From: Moorella sp. E308F
GTDB taxonomy: Bacteria; Bacillota; DSM-521; Neomoorellales; Neomoorellaceae
Assembly (NCBI RefSeq): GCF_006538365.1
Contig: NZ_BJKN01000001.1
Span: 62,001-126,000, forward strand
Direction of reading: 5' to 3'
DNA: 64,000 nucleotides
A program made the translations under genes and the position numbers. Below the pieces are notes generated by a model. It was not told where the DNA came from. It was given only the letters and a program-made list of their open reading frames with translations, and did no database searches. This document shows, piece after piece, positions 17,654 through 25,302 of the stretch (the first letter of the stretch is position 1; every line of letters starts with the position of its first letter).

Positions 17654-17670
17654 AGCAAGTTTCATGCCAG
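17654..17670 (-). promoter_or_regulatory. Sigma-54 (-24/-12) promoter of the type II molybdoenzyme operon
   Basis: Minus-strand CTGGCATGAAACTTGCT matches the consensus YTGGCAC-N5-TTGCW, with GG and GC exactly 10 bases apart. It points toward the operon 17431-12876, and a PAS/AAA+ sigma-54 activator gene lies 2.4 kb upstream on the same strand. Expected transcription start is near 17642. Confidence 0.85.
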
Positions 17671-17676
17671 CAAAGT

Positions 17677-17709
17677 AAAAAGCCCCGGTCTCTGTTATCC
17701 GGGGCTTTT
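17677..17709 (-). terminator. Terminator of the Nas-type oxidoreductase gene
   Basis: AAAAGCCCCGG and CCGGGGCTTTT flank a 10-base loop; minus-strand tail TTTTTA. It separates the upstream gene at 17763-19964 from the sigma-54 promoter immediately behind it. Confidence 0.85.
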
Positions 17710-17731
17710 CTGCCCTGCAAGGGTATAAGGG

Positions 17732-17772
17732 CTCTCTAAAATTTTATAACCCATCTCTAGAATTATAGAGAG
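17732..17772. promoter_or_regulatory. Imperfect 15-bp inverted repeat, candidate activator (UAS) site
   Basis: CTCTCTAAAATTTTA (17732-17746) and the reverse complement of 17758-17772, CTCTCTATAATTCTA, match at 13 of 15 positions, 11 bases apart. They lie about 65-105 bases upstream of the -24 element, the usual place for enhancer sites of sigma-54 activators, and overlap the 3' end of the neighbouring gene. Confidence 0.5.
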
Positions 17773-19964
17773 TTTAGCCTCTCTATCCGGCAGGCTCCGG
17801 CCTTGGCCAGGGGCTGACCGGAAAGGGGATCGACGTTCCGGCCGGTGAGGTGGTTGGCCGCCTGGCGCCTTTCCCTCTCGCTGGGGTCCAGATCACCAAA
17901 GTGGAAGGGGACAAAGACCTCCCCCGGCGCTACCACCTCTGTAATCCTGGCCGGCACCTCAACCCAGCCTCGGCGGGACACCACCCGAACCACCTCGCCC
18001 TCAGCCACCTTTAAACGTGCCGCGTCTTGCGGGTTAATTTCCACATAGGCCCCGGGTACCAGGGCCTGGAGTTCCGGTATGCGCTTGGTCTTGGTCCGGG
18101 TATGGTAATGTTCAATAATCCGGCCGGTATTGAGCCAGAAGGGAAATTCTCCGTCAGGTACTTCTGGCGGCGGTGTATAAGGAACAGCCCAGAGACGCGC
18201 CCTGCCCTCCGGGTGATTAAACTCGCCATAACCCTGGGCTTCTTCTGGCAGCGTGGGAAAAACGCCGGCGGTGTAGAGCCGCGGTGTTCCCCGGCCGCCC
18301 TCCGGGCAGGGCCACTGGATGCCCCCCTGGCGTTCAAGCAGGGTGTAGTCCACGCCTGTCAGGTCATTGGGCCGGTGGCGGGTAAGCTCCCTTAACTCCT
18401 CAAAGGCCGCCGCCGGCCCCTGCCAGGCAAAGAGGCTCCCTGCACCCAGGTAGCGGGCCACCTGGCTGACGATGGCCAGGTCGTCCCGCGCCTCTCCTGG
18501 TGGATTCACAGCGCGGCGGACGAGATTCAGCCGCCGCTCGGAATTGGTAATTATCCCGTCCTTTTCCCCCCACCCGGCGCCGGGAAGGAAGATGTCGGCG
18601 AAGGCCGCCGTCTCCATGGGATAAAAGACGTCCTGGACAATTAAAAAGACCTTTTCTAGCTGGCGACGGCTAAACCCCTGGTCGGGCAGGGAAACGGCCG
18701 GGTTGGTGCCTATGACCCACAGGACCTTGAGCCTGCCGGCAGCAATTAGCTCCAGCATGTAGTTGATATCATTGACCCGGCGGGGCAACCGGTCTTCCGG
18801 GATACCCCAGTAGTTGGCCACCTGGCGGCGATGCTCGGGATTCTCGGGGTTGCGGAAGCCAGGGAGGCCGCCGCCCCCGCCGATCTCCCGCATGCTCATG
18901 GCCGAGGCCTGGCCGGTAAGGGAAAAGGGCGCCGAACCCGGCCGGCCGATTTTGCCGGTGATGAGGTGCAGGGAGTTAATCAGAGTTACCGTATCAACCG
19001 CCTGGCTGCTCTGGTTAACCCCCTGACAAAAAACGGTGACGGCGCTGGGGGATTGGCCGAAGAGGCGGGCGGCGGCCACAATATCCGCCCCCGGCACGCC
19101 GGTGAGAGCGGCCACCCGCTCCGGCGGGTAGGCGGCGGCGGCACGGGCCAGTTCTTCAAAGCCTGTCGTTGACCGCCGGATAAAGTCCCGATCCAGCAGA
19201 CCTTCCTTAACTATAATATTAATCAAACCGTAGAGGAGGGGGATGTTGCTGCCGCAGCGCAGGCGCAGGTGGAGATCGGCCACCCGGGCCGGCAGGGTAA
19301 GACGCGGGTCGGCCACCATGATTCTGGCCCCGTTAAGTTTACGGTTGCGTAAAATCCGCTGCCAGAGCTGGGGGTGCATCTCCGCCGGGTTGGCGCCAAA
19401 GATAAAGATGAGGCTGCTCACATCCAGGTCTTCGTAGCAGCCCGGTGGGGCGTCCACGCCAAAAGAGCGGATATAGCCGCTTACCGTGGAGGCCATACAG
19501 AGCCGGGTATTGGCATCAATATTGGGCGTACCCAGCACGCCTTTAGCCAGCTTGTGGATGGCGTAGTATTCCTCCAGGGTCAGCTGCCCGCCGTGATAAA
19601 TGCCGACGGCTTCCGGGCCGCCGCTTGCCAGGGCTTCCCGGAGACGCTGCGCCACCTCGGCCAGGGCTTTTTCCCAGGTCACAGGATGCATTTCCCCGCC
19701 CCGGCGACGAAGGGGTACCGTCGCCCGCTCCGGGTGGTGCAGGGTTTTCCACTCGTAAAGGCCCTTGAGGCACAGGTGGCCTTTATTTACCGGCGCGGCG
19801 GTATCAGGTTTGACGGCCACTGCCCGGCCGTCTTTAACCCCCAGGAAAAGGCCGCAGCCGGTACCGCAATAACCGCAGGTGGTAGCCACCCAGCGGTCTA
19901 CAGCTATTTCCTCCTGATCCTGGAACAAGCTAAATATTCCTTGTTGCAGCTCCGCCAGTGCCAT
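17763..19964 (-). CDS. Cytoplasmic molybdopterin oxidoreductase, assimilatory nitrate reductase (Nas/NarB) type
   Basis: A 733-residue member of the Nas/Nap/formate dehydrogenase branch of the DMSO reductase family. The N-terminal cluster is C30-x2-C33-x3-C37...C65. 'ANTRLCMASTVSGY' holds the probable molybdenum ligand Cys156, and the following 'SFGVDAPPGCYEDLD' is typical of nitrate reductases. The C-terminal cap ('ANHLTGRNVDPLSGQPLAKAG') also matches NasA/NarB. No Tat or Sec signal, so cytoplasmic. No electron-transfer subunit is adjacent. ATG 19964 follows GAGGGAG. It lies 63 bases behind the sigma-54 activator gene and may be co-transcribed. Formate dehydrogenase-like chemistry remains the main alternative. 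Confidence 0.82.
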   Translation of the reverse strand: MALAELQQGIFSLFQDQEEIAVDRWVATTCGYCGTGCGLFLGVKDGRAVAVKPDTAAPVNKGHLCLKGLYEWKTLHHPERATVPLRRRGGEMHPVTWEKALAEVAQRLREALASGGPEAVGIYHGGQLTLEEYYAIHKLAKGVLGTPNIDANTRLCMASTVSGYIRSFGVDAPPGCYEDLDVSSLIFIFGANPAEMHPQLWQRILRNRKLNGARIMVADPRLTLPARVADLHLRLRCGSNIPLLYGLINIIVKEGLLDRDFIRRSTTGFEELARAAAAYPPERVAALTGVPGADIVAAARLFGQSPSAVTVFCQGVNQSSQAVDTVTLINSLHLITGKIGRPGSAPFSLTGQASAMSMREIGGGGGLPGFRNPENPEHRRQVANYWGIPEDRLPRRVNDINYMLELIAAGRLKVLWVIGTNPAVSLPDQGFSRRQLEKVFLIVQDVFYPMETAAFADIFLPGAGWGEKDGIITNSERRLNLVRRAVNPPGEARDDLAIVSQVARYLGAGSLFAWQGPAAAFEELRELTRHRPNDLTGVDYTLLERQGGIQWPCPEGGRGTPRLYTAGVFPTLPEEAQGYGEFNHPEGRARLWAVPYTPPPEVPDGEFPFWLNTGRIIEHYHTRTKTKRIPELQALVPGAYVEINPQDAARLKVAEGEVVRVVSRRGWVEVPARITEVVAPGEVFVPFHFGDLDPSERERRQAANHLTGRNVDPLSGQPLAKAGACRIERLNSL

Positions 19965-20027
19965 TAGCGCTCCCTCATTTATTACCAGCCATGGGTTAGA
20001 ATAATTTCCATGCCAGTTCCAAATACT

Positions 20028-21719
20028 TCAGTTGATACTGTAGCGCTTCAATTTCTGGTAGAGGCCGGACGGATGAATGCCCAAAAGCCTTGCCGCCTCC
20101 TGCTTATTCCCCCCGGCAGCCGCCAGGGCCCTCTGGATAGCCGCCTTTTCCGCTTCTGCAACGGCCTCCTTCAATTCCAGGCCGGCCTCGTTGTCCCTCA
20201 CCTGTTGCATAGCCGGCGGCAGGTGTTCCCGGCGGATGATGTCTTCCCCCGGCTCTAAGAAATTAAAGGCGTGCTCCAGGACATTCTCCAGTTCGCGGAC
20301 ATTGCCCGGCCAGGTATAGCGGTAAAATAGCTCCTGCACCCCCGGGGCGAGGCCCCTGACGGCCATCCCATAGCGGTTATTGAGGCGCCGGATAATGGCC
20401 GCCGTCAAAACCTCGATATCTTCCGGCCGCTCCCGCAGGGGCGGTATATTGAGGGTCACCACCGCCAGGCGGTAATAAAGGTCGCGGCGAAACTTGCCGG
20501 CCGCCTCCAGGGCCAGGAGATCCTGGTTGGTGGCAGCAATAATCCTCACATCTACCTTGATAGTCTTACGTCCCCCGACCCGCTCAAAGGAACGTTCCTG
20601 CAAAGCCCTGAGGAGCTTCGGCTGCATACTCAAAGGCAGGTCACCGATTTCATCCAGGAATATGGTGCCGCCATCGGCCAGCTCAAACTTGCCGGGCTTG
20701 CCGCCCCGGGCCGCCCCGGTAAAGGCCCCTTCCTCGTAGCCAAAGAGCTCGGCTTCCAGCAGGTTTTCCGGGATGGCCGCACAGTTGATTTTGATCAAAG
20801 GTTCATTGCGGCGGGAACTGGCCCTGTGGATGGCTTGGGCCAGCAATTCCTTCCCGGTACCGCTCTCACCGGTAATTAAAACGTTAGCCTCGCCCCGGGC
20901 CACCCGGGCTGCCCGTTTTTTCAGCTGCACCATGGCCGGGCTCGTCCCCAGTATCCCCTGCCAGGCGTCCTGTTCCCCATGGAGGGACGCGAGTTCCTGC
21001 TGGTAAAAGAGGACCTTGCCCTCTAAAACCTGCAGGCGCCGGGAAATATCTTTTAGGCCTGCAGCAGCCAGGTCTTCAACTGCCATGGCCTTGCCTACGG
21101 CACCCAGAAGGTTGCCGGCGGCATCTTTGACAGGCATTTCCGACAATAACAGTTTCTTGCCGGCATACTGGACCTCAAAGCCGACTACCGGCCGGCCAGT
21201 AGCCAGTACCTCCGGCAGGCGGCTGAAGGTTAAAACATCTCCTATCTCCCGGCCTGTAAGGACATCAGCCCTCTGGCCCAGGAGTTCGGCATACATCTGG
21301 TTGATACTGACGATTACCCCCTGGCGATTAACCACCACCAGGTAGAGGGGAAAATCATCGAGGAGGGCGGCGTAGAGTTCATTAATGGCCTGAAGGTAGG
21401 CTGCGTCCGGCTGTTCTTCCGTAAAAAGAACGAGGACTCCCTCCTGGCCGTCGGGGAAATAATCGACGCGGTAGTTTTTACCCCCGGCGGCAAAACAGGT
21501 TCCCTGGAGGGGGCGCCGGTGGGTAAAGACCTCGGCCAGGCGCGTCTCCGGAAAGACCTCCGTCAGTCGCCGGCCCTTTAAATCCCGGCCGGCCAGCCCC
21601 AGGATGGCGGCAGCCAGGGAGTTGGCCACCAGGATGTGACCGACGGCGTCGACATAGATCATTCCCTGCTGCAGCGCATTAAAGGTTTCTCCCCAGAAAT
21701 CCCTGGCAGTCCCGGCCAT
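20028..21719 (-). CDS. Sigma-54-dependent transcriptional activator with PAS domains
   Basis: A 563-residue bacterial enhancer-binding protein. Two PAS-like sensor regions (about residues 10-100 and 118-225) are followed by an AAA+ core with Walker A GESGTGKE (284-291), the sigma-54 contact loop GAFTGA (331-336) and Walker B GTIFLDEIGD (351-360). The C-terminus is a Fis-type helix-turn-helix (GGNKQEAARLLGIHPSGLYQKLKRY). It has no receiver domain, so a ligand or redox signal via PAS is likely. ATG 21719 follows AGGGAGGGGAG. The only clear -24/-12 promoter found nearby is at 17654-17670, its likely target. Confidence 0.95.
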   Translation of the reverse strand: MAGTARDFWGETFNALQQGMIYVDAVGHILVANSLAAAILGLAGRDLKGRRLTEVFPETRLAEVFTHRRPLQGTCFAAGGKNYRVDYFPDGQEGVLVLFTEEQPDAAYLQAINELYAALLDDFPLYLVVVNRQGVIVSINQMYAELLGQRADVLTGREIGDVLTFSRLPEVLATGRPVVGFEVQYAGKKLLLSEMPVKDAAGNLLGAVGKAMAVEDLAAAGLKDISRRLQVLEGKVLFYQQELASLHGEQDAWQGILGTSPAMVQLKKRAARVARGEANVLITGESGTGKELLAQAIHRASSRRNEPLIKINCAAIPENLLEAELFGYEEGAFTGAARGGKPGKFELADGGTIFLDEIGDLPLSMQPKLLRALQERSFERVGGRKTIKVDVRIIAATNQDLLALEAAGKFRRDLYYRLAVVTLNIPPLRERPEDIEVLTAAIIRRLNNRYGMAVRGLAPGVQELFYRYTWPGNVRELENVLEHAFNFLEPGEDIIRREHLPPAMQQVRDNEAGLELKEAVAEAEKAAIQRALAAAGGNKQEAARLLGIHPSGLYQKLKRYSIN

Positions 21720-21759
21720 TATTCTCCCCTCCCTGTATGGTCAGCCTTGTTCTTTCATT

Positions 21760-21788
21760 ATGTTAACATTTCGTTCCCCTGACTGCAA
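21760..21788 (-). promoter_or_regulatory. Weak candidate promoter of the sigma-54 activator gene
   Basis: On the minus strand, TTGCAG (21788-21783) and TAACAT (21765-21760) are 17 bases apart and end 40 bases before the ATG. Only 4 of 6 positions match in the -10 element. Confidence 0.3.
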
Positions 21789-21933
21789 CCCGGCCAGGCA
21801 TTCCACTAAAAACCGCAGGATCTCTTAATAAACCGTACAATCATTCCAAAAAGGAATATAAAGCATAGCAGGACTTTATAAAATGGCGACGAATCTCAAA
21901 GGCATATCACTGCTAAAGGAGTGAGAAGATACC

Positions 21934-23157
21934 TTGACCAGCAAAACGGTTTTGAGTGATGCGAGCAAAGGAAGTTATGTATGGCAATCTATAAAAGGTG
22001 GTTGGTTAAGGATATTTACCGAACCCTGGCCTATTGGAGTAGGTGTCTTTGCTCTAACCATTACCAACTTATTTATGTTCATGTATGCCCGGGCCCTGGG
22101 CGTCTTTCCCCAAATGGCCATGTGGGGGAGCTGGCTTTATAATCTGGTGGGGATTAAAACTGAAAGCCCATTTATCCCTTACCCTGTAAAGCCTATTTAT
22201 CTGGATATGCATAGCTTGATTGACATAGGTATCATAGCTGGTACCCTTGGGGCTTCTCTGTTGGCCCGTGAATTTAAAATTCGTAAAGAAGACTGGCAGG
22301 GTTATCTCTGGGGCGCTGCTGGGGGCATACTGATGGGTTTGGGTACTGTCCTGATGCCTCCATGTAATATAGGAGGATTCTGGGTAGCTACCATGGCCTT
22401 TTCTTTAAGCGGTCCCCTGTCTGCTGTAGGTCTTTTGCTGGGTGCTTATGTTGGAGGCAAAATTTTACAATATCAAATGCGTAAAGCCCTGCAAAAGCTT
22501 GATTTCACCACGGCGCCAAAGGGAGAAACGAAAGCGGCAGAAGTTTTATCCCGTCAACCCCAATGGGGAGTCCTGGTATTTTCCCTTTCACTTCTCATCG
22601 CTGTCATTTATTACATTGCAGGCATGCCCAAAAATACAGGTCTCTTTTTATTTGGGATTCTTTTTGGGCTGATTATCCAGCGTTCGCGTCTCTGCTTTGT
22701 AGCTGCCTTCCGTGAAATTTTGGTCAGCCGTGACGGTAAGGTTATGAAGTGGCTATTGCTGGGAATGGCTGTGGGAGCCATGGGTTTCGCCATCCTCAAG
22801 GCCCAGGGCTATCAGCCTGCGCATATGGTTTTTCCCGCAGGATGGCATAATATCGGGGGTGGCTTCATTTTTGGTATCGGCATGGTCCTGGCCGGAGGAT
22901 GCGGTGTGGGTATCCTGGCGCGGAGCGGTGAAGGCTACACGCGTTCCTGGGTGGCGATTTTAACCGCCATGTTAACCTCTGGTGCCTGGGTACACATTTA
23001 TGGCCAGAAGGTGGGACAGGGATGGCTATACGGGAAACCGGTATACCTGCCTCAATTATGGGGCTGGGGAGGGGCTCTGGCTTTTATCTACGGCTTCTTG
23101 CTGCTGTTCTACTTATTTATCCTCTGGGTGGAGGCTGGAAAGCATGAAAGAGCTTAA
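21934..23157 (+). CDS. YeeE/YedE-family transporter (sulfur/selenium uptake type)
   Basis: A 407-residue membrane protein with two copies of the YeeE/YedE (sulfur transport) unit. The conserved cysteine motifs are 'LMPPCNIGGFW', 'QRSRLCFVAAFRE' and 'GGCGVGILARSGEG'. In the family TsuA/YeeE imports thiosulfate, passing it along cysteines; YedE relatives associate with selenium metabolism. The start is TTG behind AAAGGAGTGA (10 bases). The TusA-like gene overlaps its end by 14 bases. The upstream 210 bases separate it divergently from the sigma-54 activator and contain a small ATTCC-AAAAA-GGAAT dyad at 21843-21857. Confidence 0.88.
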   Translation: MTSKTVLSDASKGSYVWQSIKGGWLRIFTEPWPIGVGVFALTITNLFMFMYARALGVFPQMAMWGSWLYNLVGIKTESPFIPYPVKPIYLDMHSLIDIGIIAGTLGASLLAREFKIRKEDWQGYLWGAAGGILMGLGTVLMPPCNIGGFWVATMAFSLSGPLSAVGLLLGAYVGGKILQYQMRKALQKLDFTTAPKGETKAAEVLSRQPQWGVLVFSLSLLIAVIYYIAGMPKNTGLFLFGILFGLIIQRSRLCFVAAFREILVSRDGKVMKWLLLGMAVGAMGFAILKAQGYQPAHMVFPAGWHNIGGGFIFGIGMVLAGGCGVGILARSGEGYTRSWVAILTAMLTSGAWVHIYGQKVGQGWLYGKPVYLPQLWGWGGALAFIYGFLLLFYLFILWVEAGKHERA

Positions 23158-23401
23158 TGCGGTTAAGGTAAACGATAACCATTATCAGGTTGATATGCGC
23201 GGGTGGATGTGCCCGTATCCCAAGTACGCCGTTGCAACCCTCCTGGAAAAACTACCGCCGGCCAGCTTTTTAAACCTTTTAGTCGACTGTCCTTCCGCAA
23301 CAAAGGACGTACCTGACCTGGCTAAAAATCAAGGGTATGATGTGCAGAAGGTCGAACTTCTGAGGGACGGGGAATGGATGATTTGTATAAGCAATAAATA
23401 A
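23144..23401 (+). CDS. TusA/SirA-family sulfur carrier protein
   Basis: An 85-residue TusA-like protein with the hallmark CPxP motif (GWMCPYPKYAVATLL), whose cysteine carries sulfur (or selenium) as a persulfide. ATG 23144 lies inside the end of the YeeE/YedE gene with a GGAGG site 10 bases before it, so the two are translationally coupled and probably work as transporter plus intracellular acceptor. The internal Cys in 'LLVDCPSATKDVPD' matches the conserved second half of the family. Confidence 0.9.
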   Translation: MKELNAVKVNDNHYQVDMRGWMCPYPKYAVATLLEKLPPASFLNLLVDCPSATKDVPDLAKNQGYDVQKVELLRDGEWMICISNK

Positions 23402-23467
23402 TATTGATTACACCTTTACTTATCATTACCCCTCCTTTACAAGGCAATAGAGTATTCATAAGCTTCT

Positions 23468-24301
23468 TCACAACCTGTTTTCTACGGATTGACCTTTAAC
23501 GATATAATCTGCGAGACCTGTTTTCCCGTTTTCTTTTGCCAACACATTTTTAAACTTAACAGGCAGTCCCGCGGAAGCAAAAAAGCTTCTCCCGTCATTC
23601 AATTGAAAATGAACATGGGGTTCGCTGGTATTCCCGGAGTTGCCGCATCTGGCAATTACTTGCCCCCGGACAACCTTCTGACCTAATGTAACGGTTATGC
23701 TGTTGGGCATGAGGTGAGCGATGGTGCTGAACTCTTTTTCATTATGTTTGAGCGTAATAAAATTTCCGCGGATATCTTTCGCCCTGCATTCAGCCCTGCC
23801 GTCACCATATACCTTGCTTTCAGGATGCCCGTCGGCCATACTAACAATTTCACCGTCGGCAGGCGCTAGAATGTCTTTCCCGTAGCAGTAATAATCCTGC
23901 AGCTGCTTGCCGCTGCCGGAGCAGGTTTTTCCACTTTCATCAACTATAACAAAATCATAGGCATAGCGCTGCGGCCACACGCCCCAGGAATGGGAGGTTC
24001 TCTTGTCTACGCCGCCGTTTGCGACGTACCACTGTCCCTTAAAGGGCAATATGTATTCCGTCATACCGACATAATTATCTTTTGACGGCAGACGAAAACG
24101 ATGGCGGAATAATATCAAAGGATAAGAGAGAAGCTGTTGAATACTCTGGTAGAATGCCGGCAGATTGCTGAATATCTCAATAAACCCAAGCAAAAAGAAC
24201 AGCCAGAAAAGCTTAAGGTAAGCATTGCCGGTGATGCTGCCCAATAGCCCAATTAAGCCGATCCATTTAAATTTTGCCAGAATATTTACAAACCTGTGCA
24301 T
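23468..24301 (-). CDS. Membrane-anchored M23-family peptidase
   Basis: A 277-residue protein: two hydrophobic segments at residues 10-50, then a LytM/M23 zinc metallopeptidase domain. Metal-ligand motifs are visible as 'HSWGVWPQRYAYDF' (H-x8-11-D) and 'EPHVHFQL' (HxH), with the typical 'GNFITLKHNEKEFSTIAHLMPNSITV' between. M23 enzymes cleave peptidoglycan cross-links. It is the third gene behind the DUF3796 and XRE genes, with 17 bases after the XRE stop. Base composition is visibly more AT-rich than the flanks, suggesting acquisition with the whole module. Confidence 0.85.
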   Translation of the reverse strand: MHRFVNILAKFKWIGLIGLLGSITGNAYLKLFWLFFLLGFIEIFSNLPAFYQSIQQLLSYPLILFRHRFRLPSKDNYVGMTEYILPFKGQWYVANGGVDKRTSHSWGVWPQRYAYDFVIVDESGKTCSGSGKQLQDYYCYGKDILAPADGEIVSMADGHPESKVYGDGRAECRAKDIRGNFITLKHNEKEFSTIAHLMPNSITVTLGQKVVRGQVIARCGNSGNTSEPHVHFQLNDGRSFFASAGLPVKFKNVLAKENGKTGLADYIVKGQSVENRL

Positions 24302-24318
24302 ATCTTAGCCACCCCACG

Positions 24319-24522
24319 TCACTCTTCTGTAATTTCAAAAATATCTTCGACTGTTGTATGAAAAACCTTTGCTATGTCAAGCGCCAGTTTTAAGGACGGA
24401 TTGTATTTACCGTTTTCCAAATGGCCGATCGTTTCACGCCTTACGCCGACCAAAGCCGCCAATTCTTCCTGCTTCATATTGTATTTGGCTCTGTATTCCT
24501 TGATTTTGGTTTTGATCATCAT
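24319..24522 (-). CDS. XRE-family helix-turn-helix regulator (YozG/YvaO-like)
   Basis: A 67-residue one-domain HTH_XRE repressor: 'KIKEYRAKYNMKQEELAALVGVRRETIGHLENGKYNPSLKLALDIAKVF' (helix-turn-helix around residues 15-40). Overlaps the upstream DUF3796 gene by four bases (ATGA). This compact regulator type commonly pairs with a DUF3796 or DUF2178 membrane protein gene. A perfect inverted repeat in the operon promoter region (24880-24912) is its probable operator, giving autoregulation. Confidence 0.92.
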   Translation of the reverse strand: MMIKTKIKEYRAKYNMKQEELAALVGVRRETIGHLENGKYNPSLKLALDIAKVFHTTVEDIFEITEE

Positions 24523-24860
24523 AAACTGCTACCGCTTTCTCTTATCTCACACACCATCAGTATGACGGTGAACACGAAGATGGACAACGCCATTCCAAGC
24601 CCCATTCCAAGCGTCGGTAATGCATCATTATTCATCAACACCCTCAGCATAATCGTAACCGCCGATGATGCAAGTCCAGTAAAGAATGCGGGTGTTGCCG
24701 CTTTTTGAACATTGGCTTTAAACAATTCATCCGGTATAACAAAAAAATACCGAATGTAGTACAGAAAACCCCAAAATCCTAGGTATGCCTTATTATCCGT
24801 TAAAAAACCCAGTGTACCTAATACTGCAAGAAGACTTAAATAACCCAATTTGTTTTTCAA
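24519..24860 (-). CDS. DUF3796-type membrane protein paired with an XRE regulator
   Basis: A 113-residue protein with four hydrophobic helices and the family-like core 'GFLYYIRYFFVIPDELFKANVQKAATPAFF'. Function unknown; in similar pairs the membrane protein is thought to be controlled by, or to antagonise, the adjacent XRE repressor. The start is TTG 24860 with AAGGGAGAG 6 bases upstream. First gene of the DUF3796-XRE-M23 operon. Confidence 0.8.
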   Translation of the reverse strand: MKNKLGYLSLLAVLGTLGFLTDNKAYLGFWGFLYYIRYFFVIPDELFKANVQKAATPAFFTGLASSAVTIMLRVLMNNDALPTLGMGLGMALSIFVFTVILMVCEIRESGSSL

Positions 24861-24879
24861 TGGTATCTCTCCCTTGTAT

Positions 24880-24912
24880 GATATATTTATAACTCCATGT
24901 TATAAATATATC
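24880..24912. promoter_or_regulatory. Perfect 14-bp inverted repeat, probable XRE operator
   Basis: GATATATTTATAAC (24880-24893) and GTTATAAATATATC (24899-24912) are exact reverse complements with a TCCAT spacer. It lies 20 bases upstream of the first gene of the DUF3796-XRE-M23 operon, where a repressor would block transcription. Confidence 0.75.
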
Positions 24913-25201
24913 ACATTTCAAACCTAAGTCAAGTATATTTAACGAACTTATTGAAAGCTTATGATATAACATTAAAATCTAATCTTGTCCGGTTGGTGTA
25001 ATTTTGATATAGAAGATCTACCTATACCTAATTAAAGCTTTCATCAATTTTTCTTAATAAAGCGCGAAAAAGCCCGGTCTTTCTGGACTTTTCGCGGGTC
25101 AGCATTGTATCAATATTGACGGGATAATATGATGAAAACAAGAGATTTAAACCTCTTTCTAAAATCACAGTAGACATGTTTCCGCGAACAATCACATAGA
25201 C
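24913..25201. other. AT-rich gene-free stretch with a hairpin
   Basis: No reading frame here has a credible start and ribosome binding site. A 79-codon minus-strand frame (25028-25267) runs through the structured element at 25202-25279 and looks accidental. A hairpin CGCGAAAAAG...CTTTTCGCG occupies 25063-25096. The stretch separates the acquired module from the RNA methyltransferase gene. Confidence 0.5.
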
Positions 25202-25279
25202 AAAAAAAGCAGGGCTTCCCGGCATCCTTACCACCCGCCGACACTCTTTCGGCAGATAGTAAAACACCGGAAAGCCCTG
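25202..25279 (-). terminator. Large two-stem terminator structure after the rRNA methyltransferase
   Basis: On the minus strand, CAGGGCTTTCCGG pairs with CCGGGAAGCCCTG (one mismatch) around an inner 7-bp stem CTGCCGA/TCGGCGG, with asymmetric loops between, followed by seven T. It starts 23 bases after the stop at 25303. It terminates transcription, but the nested architecture is larger than needed. Confidence 0.65.
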
Positions 25280-25302
25280 TATTTAAGCCGTTTTTCAAGC
25301 CT

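Noticed and set aside
14858-19964. Selenocysteine in the molybdoenzymes.
   Set aside because: Neither gene has an in-frame TGA; Asp192 and Cys156 occupy the likely metal-ligand positions.
25028-25267. 79-codon minus-strand frame with basic C-terminus.
   Set aside because: No ribosome binding site; it runs through a terminator structure and no homology is recognisable.
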